A stretch of DNA of 11,782 nt, from the NCBI GenBank assembly GCA_964462125.1, contig CAYWXT010000178.1:1-11782 (forward strand), in the 5' to 3' direction. The DNA is from JAWLFY01 sp964462125. GTDB taxonomy: Bacteria > Planctomycetota > Planctomycetia > Pirellulales > Pirellulaceae. A program made the translations under genes and the position numbers. The notes below the pieces were generated by a model. That model had not been told where the DNA came from. It searched no databases and saw only the letters and a list, made by a program, of their open reading frames with translations. Shown piece by piece: positions 6,017 through 11,782 of the stretch; positions within the stretch are counted from its first letter, which is position 1, and every line of letters starts with the position of its first letter.

Positions 6017-9000
6017 CAACGATCCTCCCGGTCGGACACTTGCGATCCGAGCGCGTTACAAAAAACGTCATAGCGTACCCAGCGGTCTTCCTCCGCCAAT
6101 TGCGATTCGTCGTTGCCGCGCGAGGCGTCTGACGATGAATTGTTCTTGTCGGCTTCCTCGTTCTGATCGCCTTTGTTGAGCACCCGCTGCGTCAACTTGG
6201 CGTGCAGGTTCGCGTCGCGACGACGCAGTTCCTGGTCGGCTTGGGTGTCGAAGTACCGGCGGCCGTCGATCCAGGTCTGCTCACATCGGGTGGTGGTCGA
6301 CAGCGGTGGTCCGCTCCAGAGCACCAGGTCGGCGTCCTTGCCAGGTTCCAAGGTCCCGACGCGGTCGTCGATCCGGAGCTGTTTGGCCGGGTTGGTGGTG
6401 ACGAACTTGAGTGCCTCCTCCGGCGCGACGCCCCCGTACTTGACCGCTTTGGCGGCTTCCGTATTCATCCGCCGAGCCAGTTCGCGGTCGTCGCTGTTGT
6501 AGGAGACAACGAGACCGGCATCATGCATCAACACGCCGTTGTAAGGGATCGCGTCGTAGACTTCGAACTTGTACGCCCACCAATCGGAGAAAGCGGAAGC
6601 CATCGCCCCGTGGCGGACCATTCGATCGGCAACCTTGTAGCCTTCCAGGATGTGCTGCAGGGTTCCGATCTGAATCCCGAACTCTTCCAAGACGTCCAAG
6701 GTCGCGACGATTTCGTCCTGGCGGTAACTGTGACAATGAATCCAGCGCTGGCCACGTTGGATTTCTGCCAAGGCCTCCAGTTGCAGGTCCCGCCGTGGGG
6801 GCAGACCATTGCGTTCACCCTCGTTCCACCGCCGCCATTTCGACGCGTACTCGCGGGCCGCGAGCAGTTGATCCCGGATGATTTGCTCCACCCCCATCCG
6901 CGTATTGGGATAGCGGGAGGATCTCCGTTTCACGTTTTCCCCCAGGGCGAACTTGATTCCCGGCGGCGCCTCGCGCATCCGCAACTGTTCCATCGAACCG
7001 CCCCAGCGAAGTTTGATCACCTGGTTCTGCCCGCCAATCGGGTTGGCGGATCCATGCAAGATGTTGGCGATCGTCAAACCGCCGGCCAGTTGGCGGTAGA
7101 TATGGATGTCGGTGTTGTCGATAAAATCACCGATCCGCACCTCCGCCGTCACCGCTTGGCCCGACTCATTGATTCCACCATCGGTTGCCATGTGCGAGTG
7201 GCAATCGATCAAGCCTGGTGTGAGATGTTTGCCGCTGGCGTCGACAACGATCGCGTTCTCGGGAACCGACACGTTCTCCCCCACCTGCTCGATCTTGCCA
7301 TCGACAACCAGCAAGTCGCTGCGTTCCAAGACGCCCCGCTCGGCGCAGGTCCAGATCGTTGCGGTGCGAAAGAGCACCGCCTGCGCCTGCTCGGGACGTT
7401 CGGTCCGTCCGTACGCTCCGAGGGGGTAATGCAGGTCAATCGCCAGCTCCTCCCGGCCTGCCTCGCGCTCCTCGGGGGCATCCTGTTCAGTATCTTCCTG
7501 CTCAGTCTCTTCGTGGTCCTCCTCCACCACCGAGTCTTCGGTCTCCGGGTTTTCGGATGGGGCGTCATCCGGGGTGTCGTCCTTCGAGCCGGCCTCCTCC
7601 GGTAACGGACCGACGCGGTGGGTCTGCAAGGGGATCACGTTGCCAGCGGGATCGACCAACGTCGCGAACACGGTCAAAGCGTCGGCGTCATCGGTGACCG
7701 TGACCCACGCCATCCGATAGACGCCCGGAGCGAATTCATCCGAAAGAGATTTCGCGTCCACCGAGGCGGTGAGCCGGTCCCGGTGGCGGATCAAATCCTT
7801 CAGCGGAACGGACTCCGACGTTTTTTCAGCGTCCGTGTCGGAGGGTTGTGCGTCGTCCGACTCCGGTAGTGAGACCTTTCCGGTGAGTCCATTGTTTTTG
7901 CGTTGCAGATCGAGAAGCCAGCGGTGCGAGGTTCCGTTGTGCTGAAATGAGACGTCCCACCGTCCGACGATCTCTTCGACGCCGACATCCGCGACCGGCT
8001 CGACCTCGAATCGTTGGCCAGCGATCCAGGTTTCGATCACCTTTGATTTTGAAGCGAACAGGTCACCGTCGGCGACCACCAAGTTGGCGAGCATACCGGG
8101 GCGAACGCGACCGGCGACCTCGTCGATCCCCAACAACTCCGCCGGATGCGTTGTCACGGCGGCCAGAGCATCGTCGGCGGGCAAGCCCCGCTGCACGGCC
8201 TGGCGAACCTGTTTCAAAAACTTCCCGGCATCGTCCAAGCCATCGCTGGTCAAACAGAATTTCACGCCGGCCTTGGCAAGTCGCCCTGGGTTCTCCGGCG
8301 CGAGGTGCCAATGCATCAGATCGCGAAGTGACACCTCCATTGCCCGTTGGCGTGTCGCGACGTTGGGTGGCTCAGGAAAATCGACCGGGAGCAGGATCGG
8401 ACGGCCCGCCCGGTGAATTTCCTCGAGTCGTTGATACTCACGCCCCGAGCCGCGGAGCAACAACTTCAAGGAGAACTCCTTCGCAATCCCGTCAGCCCGA
8501 ATCGCCATCCGCTCATTGGGGGCGTCGGCAACGAAGCTCCCTTTGAGAGTCGCTTCGGAGAGCGTCTGCAGGGCCAGGTTCGCTTCCGGACGCGGCACGC
8601 CGGACTGGCTGCGGTACGCCTGCCACGCGTCGCGGTACCAATTGGCGTCGAGCAACGTTTGCCTTAGCAGCGCAACGGCGCCCATCGGTGAATTCGGATA
8701 TCGGGGACTCGAACCACGGTTGCGCCGGGGAACGGTCAGTTGCAGATGGGTGAAGACATCATCGCGAAGCAGCCGGATTCCCGGGTCGATGCCACCGAGC
8801 AGTGCGACGCAGCTGGTTCCCTTGACGATGCCGCCGCCGGGAGCGATCAACCGGGCCGTGATCCCTTGCGACCGCAATTTCTTTGCGTTGGAGGGTAACG
8901 TGGCGGCTTTGGAGCGGGTCGAGCGTTCCGGGGTGATGTGGGCGTTCCAGTACCCCGCATCGGCATCGGGCCGCGGCACATCAACCTCCGACCAGGCGTC

Positions 9001-9312
9001 GATCAGCCCGGCGAAGATGGTTTTCCCAGAGCAATCGATGACTTCGGTTCCCGTAGGAATTTCCACGTCGGTGCCGACAGCGGTGATCGATCTGCCGTCG
9101 ATCAGGACCGTCGCCCCCTCGATTGCCTGTCCCGGTTCGGTGACAACACGGGCGCCGCGCAGGGCGTAGACATTTGGAGGATTGCGTCGCAGTCCCTCGG
9201 TCGGCTCGGTGGACGTCGGATCTTGGGCCACGCCGTTGGCTGCCGGCAGGGCCAGCAGCAACGCGGCCAGGGAGAGCGTCGCCATACGATCGCGAGCAGC
9301 TGAATCATTCAT
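6016..9312 (-). CDS. Secreted double amidohydrolase fusion (one degenerate module, one with intact metal site)
   Basis: The 1098-residue product has a signal peptide (hydrophobic 12-25, probable cleavage after A29) and two amidohydrolase modules in series. Module 1 (about 45-440) has the fold signatures (GARVVTEPG, AELLGIDEVAGRVRPGMLANLVVADGD), but its metal site reads AGLIDAWSEV with no HxH; D357 remains. A beta-rich segment follows (about 446-568, VGRWDVSFQHNG), then an acidic Glu/Asp/Thr linker (about 571-622). Module 2 (about 625-1022) keeps PGLIDCHSHM (H705, H707), WIHCHSYRQDE (H859, H861), H887 in LQHILEGYKVAD and D941 in SYNSDD, so it is probably a metal-dependent hydrolase of the imidazolonepropionase/COG1228 group. 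A polar low-complexity tail ends the protein. The substrate is unknown; peptide- or amide-like compounds in the periplasm are plausible. The start is the ATG at 9312, and the ATG at 9285 is an alternative. It heads a two-gene operon. Confidence 0.88.
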   Translation of the reverse strand: MNDSAARDRMATLSLAALLLALPAANGVAQDPTSTEPTEGLRRNPPNVYALRGARVVTEPGQAIEGATVLIDGRSITAVGTDVEIPTGTEVIDCSGKTIFAGLIDAWSEVDVPRPDADAGYWNAHITPERSTRSKAATLPSNAKKLRSQGITARLIAPGGGIVKGTSCVALLGGIDPGIRLLRDDVFTHLQLTVPRRNRGSSPRYPNSPMGAVALLRQTLLDANWYRDAWQAYRSQSGVPRPEANLALQTLSEATLKGSFVADAPNERMAIRADGIAKEFSLKLLLRGSGREYQRLEEIHRAGRPILLPVDFPEPPNVATRQRAMEVSLRDLMHWHLAPENPGRLAKAGVKFCLTSDGLDDAGKFLKQVRQAVQRGLPADDALAAVTTHPAELLGIDEVAGRVRPGMLANLVVADGDLFASKSKVIETWIAGQRFEVEPVADVGVEEIVGRWDVSFQHNGTSHRWLLDLQRKNNGLTGKVSLPESDDAQPSDTDAEKTSESVPLKDLIRHRDRLTASVDAKSLSDEFAPGVYRMAWVTVTDDADALTVFATLVDPAGNVIPLQTHRVGPLPEEAGSKDDTPDDAPSENPETEDSVVEEDHEETEQEDTEQDAPEEREAGREELAIDLHYPLGAYGRTERPEQAQAVLFRTATIWTCAERGVLERSDLLVVDGKIEQVGENVSVPENAIVVDASGKHLTPGLIDCHSHMATDGGINESGQAVTAEVRIGDFIDNTDIHIYRQLAGGLTIANILHGSANPIGGQNQVIKLRWGGSMEQLRMREAPPGIKFALGENVKRRSSRYPNTRMGVEQIIRDQLLAAREYASKWRRWNEGERNGLPPRRDLQLEALAEIQRGQRWIHCHSYRQDEIVATLDVLEEFGIQIGTLQHILEGYKVADRMVRHGAMASAFSDWWAYKFEVYDAIPYNGVLMHDAGLVVSYNSDDRELARRMNTEAAKAVKYGGVAPEEALKFVTTNPAKQLRIDDRVGTLEPGKDADLVLWSGPPLSTTTRCEQTWIDGRRYFDTQADQELRRRDANLHAKLTQRVLNKGDQNEEADKNNSSSDASRGNDESQLAEEDRWVRYDVFCNALGSQVSDREDR
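6024..6029 (-). promoter_or_regulatory. Ribosome binding site deciding the start of the 440-residue amidohydrolase-like gene
   Basis: GGGAGG on the minus strand sits seven bases before the ATG at 6016, within the last codons of the upstream gene. It is one of the two clear Shine-Dalgarno sequences in the window and supports ATG 6016 over TTG 6019. Confidence 0.7.
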
Positions 9313-9343
9313 CTGCGATGAAACTCCAAGTGGTGGCTGTTCG

Positions 9344-9372
9344 GGTCTGCAGGGGCTCAGGTCTGCAGGGGC
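9344..9372. repeat. Direct repeat GGTCTGCAGGGGC x2 in a divergent promoter region
   Basis: The 13-base unit GGTCTGCAGGGGC occurs at 9344-9356 and 9360-9372 with a 16-base period. The second copy runs into the dyad CAGGG-G-CCCTG (9366-9376) and then a GGGG-AACG-CCCC stem (9376-9387). It lies between the divergent amidohydrolase operon (start 9312) and mqnD (start 9461), so it is well placed to be an operator for either or both. A simple local duplication is the alternative. Confidence 0.6.
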
Positions 9373-9449
9373 CCTGGGGAACGCCCCATTCTAGCTCGAA
9401 CATCCACCGATGTACGCTATGGGTCGGCATTCCGTTTTCCAGCGCGCCG

Positions 9450-9455
9450 AGGAGG
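9450..9455 (+). promoter_or_regulatory. Ribosome binding site of mqnD
   Basis: AGGAGG lies five bases before the ATG at 9461. It decides the start in favour of 9461 over the upstream in-frame ATGs at 9410 and 9419, which have no such site and would add residues unlike the family. Confidence 0.85.
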
Positions 9456-9460
9456 GCGTT

Positions 9461-10336
9461 ATGACGCAGCCGATCCATCTGGGAATCTCGACCTGTCCCA
9501 ACGACACTTTTGCGTTCGATGCGCTGCTGCGCCGCCAGGTCGATTGGCGGGGACTCGACTTTCGCGTTGAGTTGTTGGATATCCAACAGCTCAACGAGCG
9601 GTTGTTCGCTGGCGACTTTGATGTGGCCAAGACGAGTTTTCACGCCGCCCTGATGCTGACCGAGGAGACGGTCGTGTTGCCTTCCGGGTCGGCATTGGGC
9701 TTCGGCGTCGGTCCCCTGTTATTGGCGGCTCAGGCTGATTCGGTGCCGAGCGGGCCGAGCCAGACGGCGCTGTGTCCTGGCAAGCAGACGACCGCGACCC
9801 TGCTGTTCAAGCTGTTTTATCCCCACACGGCCGAGCTCCGGCAGGTTGTCTTTTCCGAGATCATGGCAGGGCTGGTTCGTCAGGAGGCCGACTTTGGTGT
9901 CTGCATCCACGAAGGCCGATTCACCTGGCAGGACCAGGGGCTGCATTTGGTGGAGGATCTGGGGACTCGGTGGGAGAACGCGACGGGTCATCCATTGCCG
10001 CTGGGAGGGTTGATCGCGCGGCGACACCTGCCGGCGGAGGTCATGGAGAGGGCACAGCGAGTGATTCGCGAGTCACTCGAACATGCGCTGGCTCATCCCG
10101 CTGGGGCGCTGCCGACGATGCGGCATCATGCCCAAGAGTTTGATGACGACGTGCTGATGAAACACGTCGAGCTATACGTCAATGACTGGACGGTCGATTT
10201 GGGTCCCGTCGGTGCCGGTGCGCTGCAAGAGCTTTCCGGGCGCGCCCGGCAGGCAGGAATTTTACGAGCGGCGGAGCGCCCGATCGAGGTGTTTGGCTTG
10301 GGCTCTGTCAGAAAACACCGATCGCACCATGATTAG
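9461..10336 (+). CDS. mqnD: 1,4-dihydroxy-6-naphthoate synthase (MqnD), futalosine pathway of menaquinone synthesis
   Basis: MqnD converts cyclic dehypoxanthine futalosine to 1,4-dihydroxy-6-naphthoate, a cytoplasmic step in the futalosine route to menaquinone. The 291-residue product begins with the family hallmark LGISTCPNDTFAFDALL (7-23). It continues with DVAKTSFHAAL (54-64), VLPSGSALGFGVGPLLLA (72-89), PGKQTTATLLFKLFYP (106-121), IHEGRFTWQDQGLHLVEDLG (149-168) and PLPLGGLIARRHLP (178-191). H150, in the IHEGRFT motif, corresponds to the His implicated in catalysis in characterised MqnD. The fold is a periplasmic-binding-protein-like two-lobe structure. A strong AGGAGG fixes the start. The last 11 residues (281-291, GSVRKHRSHHD) are encoded by the inverted-repeat element that begins at 10301; without it the protein would be 280 residues, close to the usual length. 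No other mqn gene is in the window. Confidence 0.95.
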   Translation: MTQPIHLGISTCPNDTFAFDALLRRQVDWRGLDFRVELLDIQQLNERLFAGDFDVAKTSFHAALMLTEETVVLPSGSALGFGVGPLLLAAQADSVPSGPSQTALCPGKQTTATLLFKLFYPHTAELRQVVFSEIMAGLVRQEADFGVCIHEGRFTWQDQGLHLVEDLGTRWENATGHPLPLGGLIARRHLPAEVMERAQRVIRESLEHALAHPAGALPTMRHHAQEFDDDVLMKHVELYVNDWTVDLGPVGAGALQELSGRARQAGILRAAERPIEVFGLGSVRKHRSHHD

Positions 10337-10430
10337 AAGTGCGGCCGCCCTCCTAGTAACCGCACGACCTCCGAGCGGGAGGGTGATGATTGTCGCTTCG
10401 CGAGCGTCGTTCGCGTTTTCTGACAGAGCC
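10301..10430. mobile_element. 130-bp element with perfect 16-bp terminal inverted repeats (MITE-like)
   Basis: GGCTCTGTCAGAAAAC (10301-10316) is repeated as its exact reverse complement at 10415-10430. The pairing stops abruptly inside the arms and does not extend into the flanks, as expected for a discrete element. The 98-base interior has no transposase. It contains three further small hairpins: GTGCGG/CCGCAC (10339-10344 and 10360-10365), CCTCC/GGAGG (10368-10372 and 10378-10382) and CGCT/AGCG (10394-10397 and 10403-10406). The element fills the gap between the convergent mqnD and ilvB genes, carrying the mqnD stop and the last base of the ilvB stop. No clear target-site duplication is visible (left flank GCTTG, right flank TAATC). 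It could be a MITE mobilised by a transposase elsewhere, a dispersed intergenic palindrome, or a long bidirectional terminator stem. Confidence 0.75.
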
Positions 10431-11782
10431 TAATCGAGGATCATGTCGTCGACGGTCATGTTGCCGGGGATCATCGGCAGGACGTGTTCCTGGTAGGGGA
10501 CTTCAACGTCGAGAACGAATGGGCCGGGGTACTCGATCATTTCGCGGAGCGCCGCTTCCAGGTCTCCTTTCTTCTTCACCGTCCCGCCGCCGCAGCCGTA
10601 GCCTTTGGCGATTTGGACAAAATCGGGATAGCGTTCGGAGGCGTAGGTGAAGCGGTCGGCCTCGCTCTTCCCTTTGGCCTCGTCGTGGTGAATCGGGCCG
10701 AGGTAGGTATGGGCGCGGTTGCGTTCCATGAACCGGTCTTCCCACTGCACGACCATGCCGAGGTGTTGATTGTTGAGCAACAGCACCTTCACGGGGAGTT
10801 CTTCGCAGAAACAGGTGGCGAGTTCCTGGATGTTCATCTGGAAACTGCCGTCGCCGTCGATGTCCACGACCAGGGCTCCGGGGTGGGCCGCTTGGACGCC
10901 CATGGCGCAGGGCAAGCCGAAGCCCATCGTTCCCAGCCCGCTGCTGCTGTGCCAGGTTCTCGGTTTACGGAACTTGTAGAACTGCGCCGCCCACATTTGG
11001 TGTTGACCGACGCCGACGGTGATGTAGGTCTCCCGATCGGCCGTCAGGTCACTGAGCGTCCGGATCGCGTGTTGTTGCAGGATTCCGTCGAACGATTCGT
11101 CGTATTTGAAGGGGAACTTCGCCTTGAGTTCCCGGCAGTGCTTCTGCCACTCGTCGATTTCGGGGGCTTCGACGACCCGGTTCAGCTCTGTCAAAACCTG
11201 CTTGACGTCACCACGGACAGGGATGTGGGCGGGTTTGTTTTTGTTCAGCTCGGAGGCGTCGATGTCGACGTGGATGATTTTGGCCCCCTTGGCGAATTCT
11301 GCGACCTTGCCGGTCACGCGGTCGTCGAAGCGGACGCCGAGGGCGATCAACAGGTCACAGTCGCGAACGGCATAGTTGGCGTAGGCGGCACCGTGCATCC
11401 CAAGCCAGTCCATCGACTGGGGATGTTCCGGCGGGATGGCGCCGATTCCCATCACGGTAGTGACGGCGGGAATCCCGGTTTTCTCAAGAAACGATCGGAG
11501 CTCGTCGCTGGCGTTGCCGAGAATGATTCCGCCGCCGGCGTAGACCATCGGTCGTCGTGCAAGTTTGATCGCTGCGGCCATCTGGCGAATCGCCTCCCCG
11601 GCAACGGCAGGGGGGTCAGGATCGTAGCCGGGCAGGTCCATCGGCGCGTCGATGTCGATCTGATGCCCGGAGAGCTGAATATCTTTCGGGACATCGACCA
11701 GCACCGGACCAGGGCGACCGGTGGAGCAGACATGAAACGCCTCCTTCATCACCCGCGGCAGATCGGCGATGTCGGTGACCAG
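10430..11782 (-). CDS. ilvB: Acetolactate synthase large subunit (partial, N-terminus beyond the right edge)
   Basis: This ThDP- and FAD-dependent enzyme condenses pyruvate with pyruvate or 2-ketobutyrate in the first common step of valine, leucine and isoleucine synthesis. The visible 450 residues lack roughly the first 120-150, which hold the N-terminal ThDP-domain Glu. Counting from the window edge, residues 21-33 read TGRPGPVLVDVPK, the FAD/middle domain includes GVRFDDRVTGK (149-159), and the C-terminal ThDP domain has SSGLGTMGFGLP (280-291) and the cofactor motif from GDG (310-312) to NN (337-338). LNNQHLGMVVQWEDRF and QEHVLPMIP closely resemble plant and cyanobacterial enzymes. An insertion of about a dozen residues follows AHTYLG (HHDEAKGKSEADRF region). 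The frame is open to the last base of the window, so the first internal start codon is not the true start. The TAG stop takes its G from the inverted-repeat element. The small subunit is not visible. Confidence 0.95.
   Translation of the reverse strand: MVTDIADLPRVMKEAFHVCSTGRPGPVLVDVPKDIQLSGHQIDIDAPMDLPGYDPDPPAVAGEAIRQMAAAIKLARRPMVYAGGGIILGNASDELRSFLEKTGIPAVTTVMGIGAIPPEHPQSMDWLGMHGAAYANYAVRDCDLLIALGVRFDDRVTGKVAEFAKGAKIIHVDIDASELNKNKPAHIPVRGDVKQVLTELNRVVEAPEIDEWQKHCRELKAKFPFKYDESFDGILQQHAIRTLSDLTADRETYITVGVGQHQMWAAQFYKFRKPRTWHSSSGLGTMGFGLPCAMGVQAAHPGALVVDIDGDGSFQMNIQELATCFCEELPVKVLLLNNQHLGMVVQWEDRFMERNRAHTYLGPIHHDEAKGKSEADRFTYASERYPDFVQIAKGYGCGGGTVKKKGDLEAALREMIEYPGPFVLDVEVPYQEHVLPMIPGNMTVDDMILD

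Noticed and set aside
7470..7560. Low-complexity DNA that could be mistaken for a repeat array
   Set aside because: It simply encodes the Glu/Asp-rich linker (about residues 585-615) of the double amidohydrolase; no regular unit is present.
6202..7605. 467-codon plus-strand open frame opposite the double amidohydrolase
   Set aside because: The opposite strand encodes recognisable amidohydrolase motifs over the same bases. This frame has no recognisable domain and mirrors the codon pattern of the real gene.
11185..11197. GCTCTGTCAAAAC in ilvB resembling the inverted-repeat end of the 130-bp element
   Set aside because: It lies in conserved ilvB coding sequence (around ELNRVV), lacks a base of the motif and has no partner copy nearby. 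It is coincidental.

Overview
The window looks like a chromosomal segment of a high-GC Gram-negative bacterium, most likely a planctomycete of the Pirellulaceae type. This is inferred from the gene families present: a multi-domain sigma-70 factor with a long non-conserved spacer, very large secreted tandem amidohydrolases, a small secreted concanavalin-like (DUF1080-type) protein, menaquinone synthesis by the futalosine route (MqnD), and an acetolactate synthase with plant/cyanobacteria-like motifs. I cannot fix the species from sequence alone. There is no tRNA, rRNA, CRISPR array or transposase gene.

Layout. Bases 1-76 may hold the end of an unidentified + strand gene. Bases 77-572 hold no convincing gene, but do carry two sets of 18-bp tandem repeats and a hairpin. 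A housekeeping-like sigma-70 gene (573-2033, +) meets a FixJ/NarL-like regulator (2030-2641, -) tail to tail, with both stop codons sharing one CTAG. The regulator has lost every phosphorylation residue I can align in its receiver domain. Upstream of it on the same strand is a PEP synthase/PPDK regulatory kinase-phosphorylase (DUF299; 2758-3642, -). That gene is divergent from a small secreted jelly-roll protein (3810-4523, +), and a palindromic candidate operator lies between them. Next comes a two-gene minus-strand operon: a 1098-residue secreted double amidohydrolase (6016-9312) followed by a 440-residue secreted amidohydrolase-like protein (4694-6016), with stop and start overlapping as TGATG. 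Of the three amidohydrolase modules in this operon only one keeps the HxH metal site. mqnD (9461-10336, +) is divergent from the operon and convergent with ilvB (10430-11782, -, truncated by the window edge).

The most striking non-coding structure is a 130-bp element (10301-10430) bounded by perfect 16-bp terminal inverted repeats and wedged exactly between mqnD and ilvB. It has the look of a MITE or another non-autonomous mobile repeat. It supplies the last 11 codons and stop of mqnD and one base of the ilvB stop codon. Removing it would give mqnD an immediate in-frame TAA.

Functionally the window mixes core metabolism (menaquinone, branched-chain amino acids, control of the PEP/pyruvate node), gene regulation (sigma factor, atypical response regulator) and an envelope or periplasmic hydrolase operon. 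No single pathway ties all the genes together.
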